In this document: in pieces, positions 24,681-37,067 of the stretch
Layout of the letters: each line of letters opens with the position of its first letter
Position numbering within the stretch: the stretch's first letter is position 1
NCBI RefSeq assembly: GCF_030272615.1
Contig: NC_081413.1
Coordinates: 554,309,136-554,367,135 of the forward strand
DNA: 58,000 bases
DNA from: Cryptomeria japonica
Lineage: Eukaryota > Streptophyta > Pinopsida > Cupressales > Cupressaceae
Reading direction: 5' to 3'
Notes under the pieces: generated by a model
The model's database searches: none
Told to the model about the DNA's origin: nothing
Seen by the model: the letters and a program-made list of their open reading frames with translations, nothing else
Position numbers and translations under genes: made by a program

Positions 24681-26941
24681 GTATCCTATATGATTGGTGA
24701 TTGTTATTAGAATATGTATAAAAGGTCCCCAATGAATAAGTTTGAAGTGTAAATGTTCACGTAATTTGACACACATAAGAAAATTATTCATTATTCTAGC
24801 CTTCTTATAGCATCAAGTGTTCAACTCATCAAGTATGGGGTAGATTGTTGAACAATAACTTGTCGAATGTTCAAGAGTCTAACAACAAAGTAATAGTTAA
24901 CACTAAAAAGAGTGGATTGGATCTACAAGGTTGATTGAATTGAATGGATAGAATAACACTAAGGTTGTACATAGTTTGTAAGTATGTATTTTTGTACTTA
25001 TTAATTTATAAATTTGATTTAAGTATGTTATGCACTTCTTAATATAGGACTTTCAATTTACAATGTTATGTGTGCTTCTTAATTTTCATCCACTATCTAA
25101 CTATTAAATAATTTTGTTATTTCAAACTTTATTTTTGATTAATAAGAAAATTTATTGCATTCATACTTCTCACATCATTTAAATCATTGTGACATTTGTA
25201 TGATTAAACTATTTCTTAAAGGGATTCTTTAAAATTTTGAAATTATTAAACAAAATTTTAAACGCAAATTTCCTAGAACATACTAAGTTGATATGCAAAT
25301 TTGCATTTTTTTTTACTAGTTAAAATGCTCTTTATGCTTACAACTACTTAATTCTTAAAGATTCATTAAACTACTTTGACTCCATATTTTACTATTACAA
25401 TATTTCTACGAGGTCTAGTAGTGGTGTTGTAGATCTTGTTCATGTACTTAGGCAAATCATTGCTATCTCCTTATCAATGAGTAGGGACTTCTAGTCTATT
25501 ACTTTATTACTTTATTGTGATAATTTTACCCCTCCCATAGCTAGTCTCTACAAAATTATACTATCTAAAAAATTTCATCAATCTAAAGCAATAAATCTTA
25601 TATTTCATGTTTGGCAATATTCATTTTGGTCTTCTCACTAGTATTTTATTCACTCATTTATAAGCGCGTTTCTATGTTGAATTGACTAGTTTTCTTAGTT
25701 CTAATAAAATGTTAAAAGAGACTATAATTTATTTTATTGTATTGTAGAAAGAGATTGTAATTATTGAACTAATTCACTTTCATGTCAAAATTTTTATCTA
25801 TTCTTAAATTATTGACCTTATTCAGTGTATAAGAGGAATCTTCACATGATCATAAATGTAAGAATGGTTTCTAAATAGTCTTGTATCTAAGCAATTTTCC
25901 CCCCCTCAAATGAGTGTTATAGAAGTGCCTCCTCTAACACCTGATAGTTCCTCAATAAAAGGTCATAAAAAAGAATCCTTTATCCTATGCATTTATGGTA
26001 TGCCTCTTAAAACCAATATTTTCTATGAGCTACCTATAATTCCATTAAGTGTCATTTCCCTTTTCAATAGGAAAGAGTCTACTACTCTAACTGAACATAT
26101 GAAATATTTAGTAATTGTATGTTGCTTGTACCTTTTTACTACTATATAGACATGTCCCTTAAGATGTGCAAAGAGATAATGAACATATAAAATTAGAGAA
26201 TTTAATAAAGAAAATATGACTACTATCAAATCATAAAGAGAGTTGTTATGACAATCCTAAATAGAACAACCCTAGGCAACACTTTCACAACTAATAAATT
26301 CAAACATTTGAATGGATGAAATAACTAAAGTTAGGTGTATTAATGCTATAAAAACATGAGGGAGTGATGAGAAATGAAAAATGAGAGAAAAAATGAGAAA
26401 ATTCAATGTTGGATCAAAGTTGTAAAATAATTTAAGTCAAAAGTGAAAAAGTCGCTATGTGCATGAATCCATAGATAAATAAAATTTGGGCTTGGAATAA
26501 AATATATAGTATTTTTTATAACATTTCTAAATAGATAAAATTTTAAAAATGTAAAGATTTGGCTTTACACAAAAAGTTATAAAAGTTGTAAGTAAAAACT
26601 ATAGAATTTCATAGCATGTGGCCAAATCTACTATGCTAAAACATTAAGTGTAGGTGAATACTATAGGAGGTCTCATTTCATTCCCAAAGTCTCTTGATCT
26701 TTATGGGTTACAAGCTATTGGAAAAGTCTCTTAAGAGACTTGAGAGCAAGAAAATTATTAAGATTTGAAAAAGTAGTTGTTAGAGTTTGTGGGTCTTAGA
26801 AATGTTTTGTTTGGACTTACACACAAATGTTTGCTTTCTCTATTATTACCTTTCTAAATTTTATTAACTCAAAATTTTGAACATGTAAACAAGGAATACA
26901 TTCTTACAAAATGCTTCATTGGTGTTTAGTGTATTATTTTT
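24681..26941 (+). repeat. Copy B of the ~2.9-kb repeat, first segment
   Basis: Collinear with 20122 to about 22345 of copy A, with many substitutions and small indels. It is broken at 26941 by the LTR structure beginning TGTAGACACC. Confidence 0.85.
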
Positions 26942-28372
26942 TGTAGACACCTAAAAATGTCTCATTGATCATGTACTAGTTATTCTTCTATTTCATTAAA
27001 TATTTTTTTAATTATTTAATTAATCTTATTCTTCAAAATTCATATTTCTTCATCTTACTAATTATTTCAATTTCTATCTTCTCATCAATTAATCATTAAC
27101 CCTTTTCTAAATATTAATTATTTAATTAATTATGATTTAATTTCTTTAATTTAAATAATCTTTATTATTTAATTAAATTCAATTTCTAGATAATTAAATA
27201 GTTTCTTTATAATTATTTAATTAAGTAATTAATTCTTCAAATTCTAGTTCCAAATCCCCAAATGTTAATTTCATATTTCTTCTAATTTCATTTAATTCTT
27301 TTAATTTCATATAATTTCATATTAGTTCTTTCTAATTCAAATTCAAATTCAAATTCTTCTAATTTTTTCTAATTTCAAATACATGTGCATGATTTCAAAA
27401 GTCAAACTGAAAATCAAAGTCAAAGTTCTAAATATATTCAAATAACAAATTGAATTTAAAATAAATTCAATATTTGAATTAATTTTCTTGTAAAGATTAA
27501 ATTGAATTTCTAAATCAAGTTCAAAAGCATGTAAACATGGAATTGAATTTCAATAAAAATCCAACAACACATGCTAAATTAATTAATTCAGTTAATTAAT
27601 TAATTAATTCAATTATCTTTCCAATTTTTATTTCTATCTTCCACTTTGTTTTTTTCCAAAAAACTTTCAATCAGTTAACTTTTCAATCTATTTTAATTGT
27701 TCATTTCAATTAACTGATTAATTACATCATTTCTTTAATTCTCTCCAATCATTCTTTTTTAATCTTCTAGTTAGCTTTTTCTAAATAAAGCTTTCTTTGT
27801 CATTTCTTTAATTCTCTCCAATCATTCCTTTTCTATCTTCTAGTTAGCTTTTTCTAATTAAAGCTTTCTTTCTCATCAATTAATTATCCTCCAATCATTC
27901 TTTTTCATCTTTCAATCAATTTTTTTCTCAATCAGTTAACTCAATTAACAATTCAATTTATTTTATTCCACCTTCAAATTAGTAGTTCAACTATCAATCA
28001 GCACATTAGCTCACCTGAGTTCCACCTCTTAATCATTTTGTTCCACCTCTCAATTAATCTCACCCAAAAATCTATAAATTCAGCATCAATTCTCCATTTT
28101 CAACAATCATGATGAATCATGAACTTTGAATCTTTGTGTTATTTGCAGGTTGCCAACACAATTTCTGAGAGCCATCATACCACACAGAAGAGAAGAACAA
28201 TTGAAGCTATATGTAGTCATGGGATAGGGAGTCTTAATTGATATTTTACATCCTTATTGCTTTGATTATGTTATTATATTGATGTTGTTTGAATTATTTA
28301 GCTAGAATAGGGATTCGTGATTTCCAAGGTTATTATTTCTAGCTAAGCAATGATGATTTTAAGCATACGACA
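26942..28372 (+). repeat. Left LTR of the inverted-repeat LTR structure
   Basis: Begins TGTAGACACCTAAAAATG and ends AAGCATACGACA. Very AT-rich, with many TTAATTAATT words. It matches 41834-45710 along its length once the nested element at 42598-45174 is removed. Confidence 0.9.
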
Positions 28373-29142
28373 TTTTGGTGAACTCGACGTGAAACAACAA
28401 CACTCTAATTTGGAATTTTGTGTATGCCTGCATGTATAGGTATTGGATCTTGCAACTACACCCCTCTTTTAAATTCATATTCTAAGAGGTTTTTTTATCT
28501 TAATTGGTGTTTTATTAAAAAATTTCAAGGCTAACATTGTGCAGATCAGGTTCTAGGCAAGATTGCAGGTTGTTCAAATATTTTATCATATCTTCCAAAT
28601 GATGGATAATTTCTTCATTAATTTTTTTTACTGTAGGTTAATGATCATCTCACAACTCTACAGTAAAACATAATCCTTAGATCGTCATTTTTGAGTGAGA
28701 TATGGTAGTTTTAATCATTTTCATAAATCTTTAATTTTTGGAGAAAATAAATGAATTTATGTGAGATTTTTTTACAAAACGTTAAGGATCATGAGACATG
28801 CCTACAATAATTTTTTTTGGATCTGTACCATCTATTTTGACTGAGATGATCATTTTTTTTATATAAATTCTAAATTATGGGCACAATTCTGAGAATTTTT
28901 CTAAAATTCTTATGTTTCTGGAAATCTCTTAAAATTTCACAGGGGGTATCTTCTTTACACTTTTGATTTTGATGTCAACTAATTAACATAAAGTTAGATC
29001 TTTAAAAATTAATGTTTTTCCATAAATCTGCTCTCCAGAGTGCAAATTAATGTCTTTTTCTAAAATTCTTACATTTTTTGAAAGCTCTCAGAAATTAATC
29101 TAGGGTATCTTCTTGGTAATTTTATTTTGGGGTTGAAAAAAA
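28091..29142 (+). repeat. Left arm of a ~1-kb inverted repeat
   Basis: Contains the last ~280 bp of the LTR, the primer site and the leader. The reverse complement is found at 29769-30178 and 41227-41814. Landmark words: CCATTTTCAACAATCA, ATTTTATCATATCTTCCAA and GTATCTTCTT, all present in reverse in the other arm. Confidence 0.88.
28373..28392 (+). other. Primer-binding-site region after the left LTR
   Basis: TTTTGGTGAACTCGACGTGA follows the LTR end directly. The inverted copy near 41545-41566 reads TTTAGGTGAACCCGACATGA in element orientation. I could not assign the tRNA. Confidence 0.6.
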
Positions 29143-29768
29143 TAAAAGCCCATTGGAACTATTGCCCCAGAACTTCATTGGTTCACACCACAAACAAAAA
29201 AGAAGAAGATAATGCCCATCATGGCTCCTCTAGTCACTTGTGGACATCTTTGAGTAGCATTGGAAGATAATTTGTCGCCAAATGATAAAAGATAAAGACT
29301 AACTAGGACAAAATTTAGTTGCCATATTGATCTTTGTCTTCATTTTAATTGGTTGATGTGATAGTTGATAATGTCCGATCTCAGAAAGTTGCGGACTCCG
29401 TTTAAGATTGACCTGCCTGATTTTGAGTGTATCCTCTTATGTTTAAGGAAAGATAATGATCACTTGATATGGATATTGATACGATTGATAAGACAATTTG
29501 ATCAGTTGATTGCATATGTTTGACTGTATAGTTGTATCATTTGTTAACTTCGTGCGAAGTGTTTGCTGGATATCTGTTAGGGTGTTTGATTTTATGAGAC
29601 ATTTTATTGCTAGTTTTTTTTATTGTTTTTTAATTTTTCTTTTTGATTTTTAGTTCTTTTCCAAGAGTTTTTTCGATGTTTTTGGATTTTTTCATGATCG
29701 TATTTGAATGTTTTTGGTTGATTTTTTTAGGATCATGTTTGAATGTTTTTTTGTTTTTATTTTTAAAA
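29143..29768. other. Loop segment between the inverted arms
   Basis: About 626 bp present once. No coding domain recognised; T-rich toward 29600-29760. Confidence 0.6.
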
Positions 29769-30178
29769 TTTTTTTAACCCCAAAATAAAATTACAAAGAA
29801 GATACCCCTAATGAATTTCTGAGAGCTTTCCAAAAATGCAAGGAATTTTAAAAAAAGACATTAATTTGCACTCTAGAGAACAGTTTTATGGAAAAACACG
29901 TTAATTATTTGACATAAAAATAAAAAATGTAAAGAAGATACCCCCTGTGAAATTTCAAGAGCTTTCCAAAAATATAGAAATTTTACAAAAAAATCTCTGA
30001 TTTGTGCCCAGAATTCAGAATTTATTAAAAAAAATTAAAATGATCATATCTCAGTCAAAACATATGGTACATATATAAATTTTTTACTATAGGCATGTCT
30101 CAAGATCCTTAACCTGCTGTAAAAAAAATATCACAAAAAATCGTTTATTTGCTTCAAGAATAAAGATTTATGAAAAAG
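29769..30178 (-). repeat. Right arm of the inverted repeat, inner part
   Basis: Reverse complement of about 28735-29142. It continues at 41227 after the SINE and the Gypsy insertion. Confidence 0.88.
30162..30178. repeat. 17-bp target duplication of the split SINE (left)
   Basis: AAAGATTTATGAAAAAG here and at 41210-41226. Confidence 0.9.
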
Positions 30179-30282
30179 GTCCAAAGAGTTGAGCTTAACT
30201 AGTTAAAACACTAGGTTCTCAGTGTGGAGACCCAAGTTCAATTCCCAATAGGGACATCTAAAATGGAACTCTAAGCTGTGAC
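30179..30282 (+). mobile_element. tRNA-derived SINE, 5' part
   Basis: Starts just after the target duplication. It has a pol III A-box-like TGAGCTTAACTAGTT (about 30190-30204) and a B-box AGTTCAATTCC (30235-30245) at tRNA-like spacing. Polymerase III transcribes such elements and LINE proteins move them. It is split at 30282 by the Tat-like Gypsy element and resumes at 41079. Confidence 0.85.
30278..30282. repeat. Target duplication GTGAC (left) of the Tat-like element
   Basis: GTGAC precedes TGTAGACACC here and follows the right LTR at 41074-41078. Confidence 0.92.
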
Positions 30283-31057
30283 TGTAGACACCTAAAATTG
30301 TCCAGTCTAATTAAATAAATATTTTATTTATTTAACTATCTAAGCTTAATTCTTCTATTAATTAAATAAATCTTTATTTATTTAATTAATTCATTAATCC
30401 TCTTCTAGCCTTATTTCTCATTTAAATAAATACATTTATTTATTTAAATTATCCTTTTCCTAAATTAAATAAATATCTTATTTATTTAATTGATCTCACT
30501 TCTTCTATTAATTATATAAATCTTTATTTATTTAATTAATTCATTAACCTTTTCTACCCATGACACATGTCATTCATCTCTTAATTCCTACACTACCTAC
30601 CCCTTTCATTATTTTATTATTTCTTTTACCTACCCTCTAATCATAGCCGACCTCCTTTTACACCTCTCAATCTTATCCCTCCATTTCATATAGTGTCTTC
30701 TATATAACGAGATGCTTCCTTCATTATAAAACCCTAATGAGCTAATGAAAGATCTTAAGGACTTGACTACACTACGATCCTACTTACAACCACATTCCGT
30801 TCTTTGTTGAGCTCTTGTGCATATAAAATCTGAGAGCAAATATATCAAGCAAGATCAATGGAGATAGGAAGAATGGAGATCAAAACCCTATTGGACATGT
30901 GATGGTATAATTTTTGTGATTTCGTTTGATTTGCATTGTCTTAGGTAATCTTCATATGTTATGGTGGATCTTTGTTGTTGTTAGGCTAGGGTTTTATGGT
31001 TGCATTCATTTAGCCTTTCAATATCGTTATTGTTGTTATCTATTTTCACCATATACA
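30283..31057 (+). repeat. 5' LTR of the Tat-like element
   Basis: 775 bp, TGTAGACACC...CACCATATACA. The first 280 bases are built of AAATAAAT/ATTTATTT words. A possible TATA-type promoter region lies near 30700-30730 (TTCTATATAACGAG, then ATTATAAAACC), about where plant LTR promoters sit. Confidence 0.95.
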
Positions 31058-31060
31058 TTT

Positions 31061-31080
31061 TGGCACGCCCGGTGGGACTC
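31061..31080 (+). other. Primer-binding-site region of the Tat-like element
   Basis: TGGCACGCCCGGTGGGACTC starts three bases after the LTR. It begins with TGG, as expected for pairing with a tRNA CCA end. The tRNA is not assigned. Confidence 0.7.
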
Positions 31081-32968
31081 TTGTCCCTTTTTGCATTTAA
31101 CATCTTGTTGCAGATTTTGTATTGTGATGTTGCAGATCCGACGTTTTCGACAACATTTTGATATTTTCGCGTTTGCGCACTTTCGGATCGGGTTTTTGAT
31201 TTTCTGGCGCGTCTGCGACCTCTGGAATTGCGTCTGTGTTATTGGCAATATTTTAATTTGCAGGTTCCAGTAAAGCGCGTTTATGTTCTAAAGTCGTGTC
31301 TATGATGTTTTTGGTGGCGTCTGTGTCCAGAAGGCGCGTCTGCGTTCTGTAGTCGCGTTTGTGCTTCACAGAACTGCGTCTGTGTCACCCAGTCGCGTTT
31401 GTGTTGAGGGTAACCACATCTGTGTTCACCAGTTCAAGTTTTGGGTTTTTATTGATTCAGTTTTCGGATTTTGCATTTACCTAACTGGTGTGCTTGCAGG
31501 AAGGGGTGATCATTTGAAACAATCCAAACTACTAACAACTCTTTGTTGCAGGTCCTTGGCAAGGGTTTTTTGGATTTTTATTGTGTGCCTTGTTTTCATA
31601 GACTAGCAAACACTTCAATTGGTGCACTAAAATTGAATCATTGTCTTTTGTGTCTTGAGCAATAGGCTCTTTTTGTTTAATCTTTAGAGGGTCTGTCTTC
31701 CCGTGTGGTCATTAGGACTACCTGTGAGAAGAGAACGACCCAAGTGGTAGCGAGGAAAACCCACCTCTTCCGAACCACTATAAACAAATGTATTCATGGT
31801 GAAAACTATGAATAACGTGTGCTGATTAGTTCATACCAACACTATGTCTCCCCATAAACCCATTTGATCAAATTTATTTGATCAGTTGTAGGGCGTAACT
31901 CCTACTGGCTGGGAGCCTTCTGTATTTACAGAGCTGAAAGTGCCGCATGTATGGCCACACGAGCGGATGCCCTTACTAGCACCTTTTTGTTTTAGAAGCC
32001 CAAATCCTTCTAGTTGTTGGGGTAGGAGGTCGTACCTCTGGTAGCGGCCCACACACATACAGTTCTTAGTAGAGATACAAAGTTCGCCACGGGGAGTTTT
32101 CGTGGGTACTGATGCTTGGCTGACCCGAGAAGTGAGTGCCGAGGGTGGAGCCAGTGAGGTCAAGCATCTAAGTATCCGCTTTGAATAGCATAGCCTCGAG
32201 GGTAAAACCCCATGTGGGATCAACAACTATTGTCTTGGCCAGCCATAAGAATTGTGCTTGACTTATGTTAAACATTCAAAACATTTAAGACCAAATAGAA
32301 AAACATTGTGTCTTTTGTGTCTTCAAGTGTATGCAAAACATTTTTACATCAAACAACACACTTTTCTTGGAGTCATTTTGAGTCTAGACACTTGCAAACA
32401 CTGAGTCCTCATCAACATTGTGTCCTCTTGTCACGAAAAATAGTCAAACATTCAGATTTGGTCACAACCAACAACTTCACAAATTGGAAAAATTTTACAG
32501 TCCAGCAAACAAGAGCAATCAGTTTCAGAATTCTTGAGCTTCCCAGGTTGTTTCTCCAAGTTTTCATCTAGCATTCAACTTGTCTTTGGGTCTCACAAAA
32601 TCTACCATTGCTTTACACCTTACATTACATTCACATTTGTCTAAACTTGAGTCAAAAGATCACTTGCTTGTCCTCACTATACTTTGTCAACACACTACAT
32701 ACAACAACACTTTGCTAAGTGGTCCCTCATCAAGGTTTCTTACCTTTGGGTCTCATTTGGTCTTACTTAGAGTCAAGGTCAACTTACCTCATCAAGAGAA
32801 ACTATCCTCTCTTTGGAAGTCACACCTACTCTACTACATACATACTTGGTCTTACACTTTGGACATTGCAAGTACACCTCAGATTCATTTACATTCCATC
32901 CAACCCCTGGTCTTCCATACTTTTTCCATTTTCATCTAGTCTCACACATCTTGGCCAATACCTAGTTC
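31081..32968 (+). other. Long 5' leader of the Tat-like element
   Basis: 1.9 kb between primer site and gag with no long frame. 31270-31430 holds short repeats of a CGCGTCTGTGTT type. 31690-32230 is richer in G/C than its surroundings and contains many complementary short words, suggesting RNA structure. Later parts repeat CAACACTTTG-like and CTTTGGGTCTCA-like words. Its role (packaging, translation or splicing) is unknown. Confidence 0.6.
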
Positions 32969-35900
32969 ATGGTTGAAACCCACCTTCAAAAATCTAGGAG
33001 AGAAACTAAAGAGGCTCAAGAGTCCGCAAACATGAGTTCTTATGAGTATGACAATGATATCTTTTTCAATTCTGATCATACTACATTACCTGACATGGAT
33101 GCCTATAGAAACATTCCAAATGTTGAGAACATGGACACTATAAACAACAATGTTACACACAATGACAATGTGGACAACTTTTCCGTACATTCAGCAGATG
33201 TGGAAGAATCCATTATGAATCCCCATTTCAATCGATTGGTTGAGGAAATAATGAGGAGGGATAGACAATACTTCTTACAAATGATGGCACAAAGTGGAGC
33301 CAAGATACCTCATGATTTTGACATGTCTCAAATAATGGAAAATCGACCTTTGCAACAACCTCACTCCAACATGGATCAAAGAAGACCTAATAGTGGAGGA
33401 AATAGAGGACCACACATGGTACCTGAATCACCATCAGCTTTGCTTCAAAAACCAGAGGTCACATACACATGGTCAAGCATATGATACTCACCTTCGTAGA
33501 CCATTATGGAAGTCTTATGCAGACAGATATGTTCAATCACATACTAATGCTAAGGATCAACCACCAAAGCAATTGGATATTCAAAGGCATGCTCAAAATT
33601 TGGACACAAGGAAACCTCATGTCAAATTTGGGGGCAACACATTAGAACATGACATGCCTGCAAAATATGGTATACATGCACAAAATAGATATGGTGTGCC
33701 TCAACATGAATCTATACCAAGTGGTCCATATACACAGCATCACTATAGACCTCCTCCATATGAACATGTGTATGATCAATATCATCCATATATGCAACAT
33801 GCTCCTCCTCCAATTGGTGCCTCAAGCATGGGGTATGGTCCAAGAAGTCGATCTCCACCTAAGAACAATTTGGAGCAACAAATCAGGGACTTACAAAAGA
33901 AAATGGAGGACATAAATACACCAAAGCCAACATACACAATGAGAGACATATGTCCTTATCCATTTGACAAAAGCATTCGGATGCCTCCATTTCCTACACA
34001 CTTTGTGATGCCTAAATTTGATAAGTATAGAGGAAAAGGGGATCCTAAGGCACACATAAGACAATTTTTCACAGCTTGCATTGAGGTAGCAGCAGAAGAG
34101 ACATATTTGATGAGATTATTCCCACAAAGCTTAGGTGATCAAGCTATGGAATGGTTCTCCCAACTCCCACCTGGTATTAAGTCATGGGGTGATCTAGCAG
34201 AGGCATTTATCCAACATTTCTCCTACAACATAGAGACAGACATATTAGTCACTACTTTGTGCAACACCAAGCAAAAAGAGGGAGAATCTTTTGCATCATT
34301 CTTACAAAGATGGAGAAATCTAGCCAGCAGATGCTCTTGTGAAATTCCACAAAAACAAATGGTAGAGATGTTCACCCAAAATGTTAACAAAGACATTGGC
34401 TATGATCTAAGGAAAGCTTGTTTGTCCACCTTCAAGGACGTCATTGAAAAAGGCTTAGCAACAGAAAAGGTCCTAATTGAACAAGGAGTCATTAAGATAT
34501 TCAAGGAAAACAAAGATGACTTTAAAGGAAAAGACAAGCCAATATTTTGGAATAAAAACAAGAACACAGTCAATGATGGTGTTGTTGATGCCAATACAGT
34601 GCGACCCAAATTCATTTTTTCTGGATCAAATCAGGTGAATACTCAAACAACTTCTAAATCATGAAGGAAGTACACTCCATTGGGAGAACCACTTGAGTCA
34701 GTTTTCAAGAAGCTAGTGGCAAACAAAGTAATCACAATTCCAGATTTTCCTCCATATGAGCCAAAGGTCAAACCAAATTGGTGGAATGATGATGAATATT
34801 GTGAATTTCATAAGAGCAAGGGTCATAAGACAGGAAATTGCCATCGACTGAAGAACATCATACAAGATCTCATTGATAAAGGTGACATTGAGATTGAAGG
34901 ACATTCCTCCAATCAAGAACATGAAATGTTTAAGGAACCATTCCCAAAGCATGACAAGGGAAAAGTTGTAGCCATAGATGACCAAACCAACTATACCAGA
35001 GCATCTTATAACTATGATTCAACTATCAATCACATCTCGATGGACAATTACGTCTCTACCATTATCATCAAGGACAAAAACCTTGAGAATTCTACCCAGA
35101 GACCCAAGATTGTCTTAAAAGGCGTTGGATCTTCTTCCGAACCTACCTCTGAATGTCATGTTACAACCCATCGAGGTAAAATCACTTTGCAAGGTACTCC
35201 AGCCAAGAACACCACTTACTCATCAACCGAACCTGAGTATGACCTTGTAGAACAGTTAGGGAAGGCACCCGCGCTCATCTCTGTCCTTGAGCTCTTACGC
35301 ATATCCCCCACACATAAAGCCATTCTTGAAAAAATCTTGAGAGACACTTCTACTGATCTGAATGTGGACCAATTTCAAGCCATGGTGGGATACCTTTCCA
35401 TTCCACACTCTCTTACATTCACAGAAGCTGATGACGCCTCCGTGAGTCAGCCACATAATGCACCTTTACACATTGAAGCCTTCATACACAAACATTGAAT
35501 AAAACGAGTCCTGATAGATGGAGGAGCTAGTCTGAACATTTGTACATTAAGCACTATTAAACAATTGGGATATTCTGACAAAGCTATGAATTCTACAAAC
35601 AAAAATACCATCAAGGCATATGATGATGAAGAGCATTCATCCGAAGGCACAGTCACCTTACCTCTCAGAGTTGGGCCAGTTACAAAAGATGTGATTTGTC
35701 AAGTCCTAGACCTTGATCTCACATACAACATATTGCTAGGATGTCCTTGGATTCATGAGATGAGAGCAGTCCCATCTACATATCATTAATGCATCAAGTT
35801 TCCACACAATGGAGTTGAAGTGACCATCAAAGCTGACCCAAATCCATTCATATATTGCAACAATCTACGACCTAGATCAGAAATAACAATCCCAGTCAAT

Positions 35901-37067
35901 CAACAAGCTATTCCTTCTTCAGCATATGTGGATCCAAAATCCTTGAAAGCTTCTACATCAAAACAAGAAGAGCTAAAAGAAAAGTTCAAGATTAAAGACC
36001 TAGGATGTGGTGAGTATATCTTTCATGTTGATCAACTCCCACTATCTCCTAACACATTTTGTCGACAGGAACAATCTACAAGCAATATGCAAGACCAAGG
36101 AATTGGGTGTGAACCACCTAGTGTTGTGGCTACTAAGTCTAAATGAAAATCTCCTCTAGTGGTGCAAGCATCTCTTGATATCAATAGTCCTAAGAGTGGT
36201 TCCAGAGAAGAATCTATTGAGTGTATTGCCAGCCCTCTTGAGAACTCACATAGCCTTACCATTTCATCCACTCATTCCATCTCCACTCCTCTCCCAAACT
36301 TGGATCAATAAGAATCACAAAAGCCCTTAGTCATCAGGGATCAAAAATCAAGCTTTGAAAATACAAATCTAAAAGTTGAAAATAAAGAGAAGTCCTTTAG
36401 TCCAAATCAAAATCAAAAGCTACCGGACTCTGCAAAAATCAAAGTCAAGGATAAAATTCCTATGAAGCAAAAAGAGAAAGAGTTGATCTCCCCTAATATC
36501 AAAATAACTGGGGGCAAAAGTTCTAAAATTTCAAGTAAAAAAGCATACTTGTTGATCCTAAGTCTCCACCATGCTATCCTACTTTCACTTCTTTTCACAA
36601 TCATAAGCCTTCATCACTCATCCACTTGTTCCTCACATCCTTTCCCTTCTGGTGATACATCATGGACCTTTAATGGAACTTCCTCAAAGGAATTTGTTGT
36701 CAGGGATGCCCAAACTTCTTTAGGTGACACGCATACGGGCTTGTGTAGTCCACATGCTAGTAATTCTATCTCAGTTCCTTCATCAAGGAAGACAGTCACT
36801 CGAGATACACATCATTTAGTCAAGGAACAATGCAGATACAATCATACATTCAAGCCTGGCACATTTGAGGTAGGTGACTTAGTTCTCAGAGAAAATCCCA
36901 AAAATCAGCAAGACAGAGAGAAGAAGGGAAAGTTCGAACCAAACTGGCTTGGTCCTTACATCATCATAGCAGCATATGGATCTGGTGCATATCAACTCTC
37001 AACTACAGAAGGTGAACCTTTGGAGGATCCTATCAATAGCATGCACCTTCGCAAGTTCTACACATAG
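32969..37067 (+). pseudogene. gag-protease fused in frame to an integrase C-terminus; RT/RNase H/integrase core missing
   Basis: The ATG at 32969 opens a gag N-terminus. A frameshift near 33470 moves to the frame used from 33393 to 37067. Domains: Pro/Gln/His-rich region; retrotransposon gag domain at about 34000-34470 (MPKFDKYRGKGDP, QAMEWFSQLP, SFLQRWRNL); a zinc-type motif CEFHKSKGHKTGNC near 34800; aspartic protease with LIDGGASLNI near 35510 and ILLGCPWIHEM near 35735. Then, in the same frame, a Ser/Lys-rich linker, a hydrophobic stretch at about 36547-36610, and an integrase tail (VGDLVLRENP; WLGPYIIIAAYGSGAYQL; SMHLRKFYT). In-frame stops are TGA at 34662, 35496 and 36144, and TAA at 35787 and 36309; all are one C-to-T step from CGA or CAA. 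RT, RNase H and the integrase core are absent, and the join keeps frame. Confidence 0.88.
36547..36610 (+). other. Hydrophobic, membrane-segment-like stretch within the fused polyprotein
   Basis: About 20 residues rich in Leu and Ile (AYLLILSLHHAILLSLLF and following) with few charges. It could be a transmembrane helix or an accident of the deletion joint. Confidence 0.4.

Noticed and set aside
20122-26941. Copies A and B as the two LTRs of one giant element
   Set aside because: No primer site or polypurine tract at the joints, no TG...CA ends that agree between copies, and the 1.2-1.6-kb interval carries no retroelement domain.
30926-31273. Cys/Phe-rich open frame across the LTR end and primer site
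   Set aside because: It spans an LTR boundary; a chance frame.
31882-32226. 114-codon minus-strand frame in the Tat-like leader
   Set aside because: No domain, and it sits in a G/C-rich block that lengthens open frames by chance. Kept only as the structured-leader observation.
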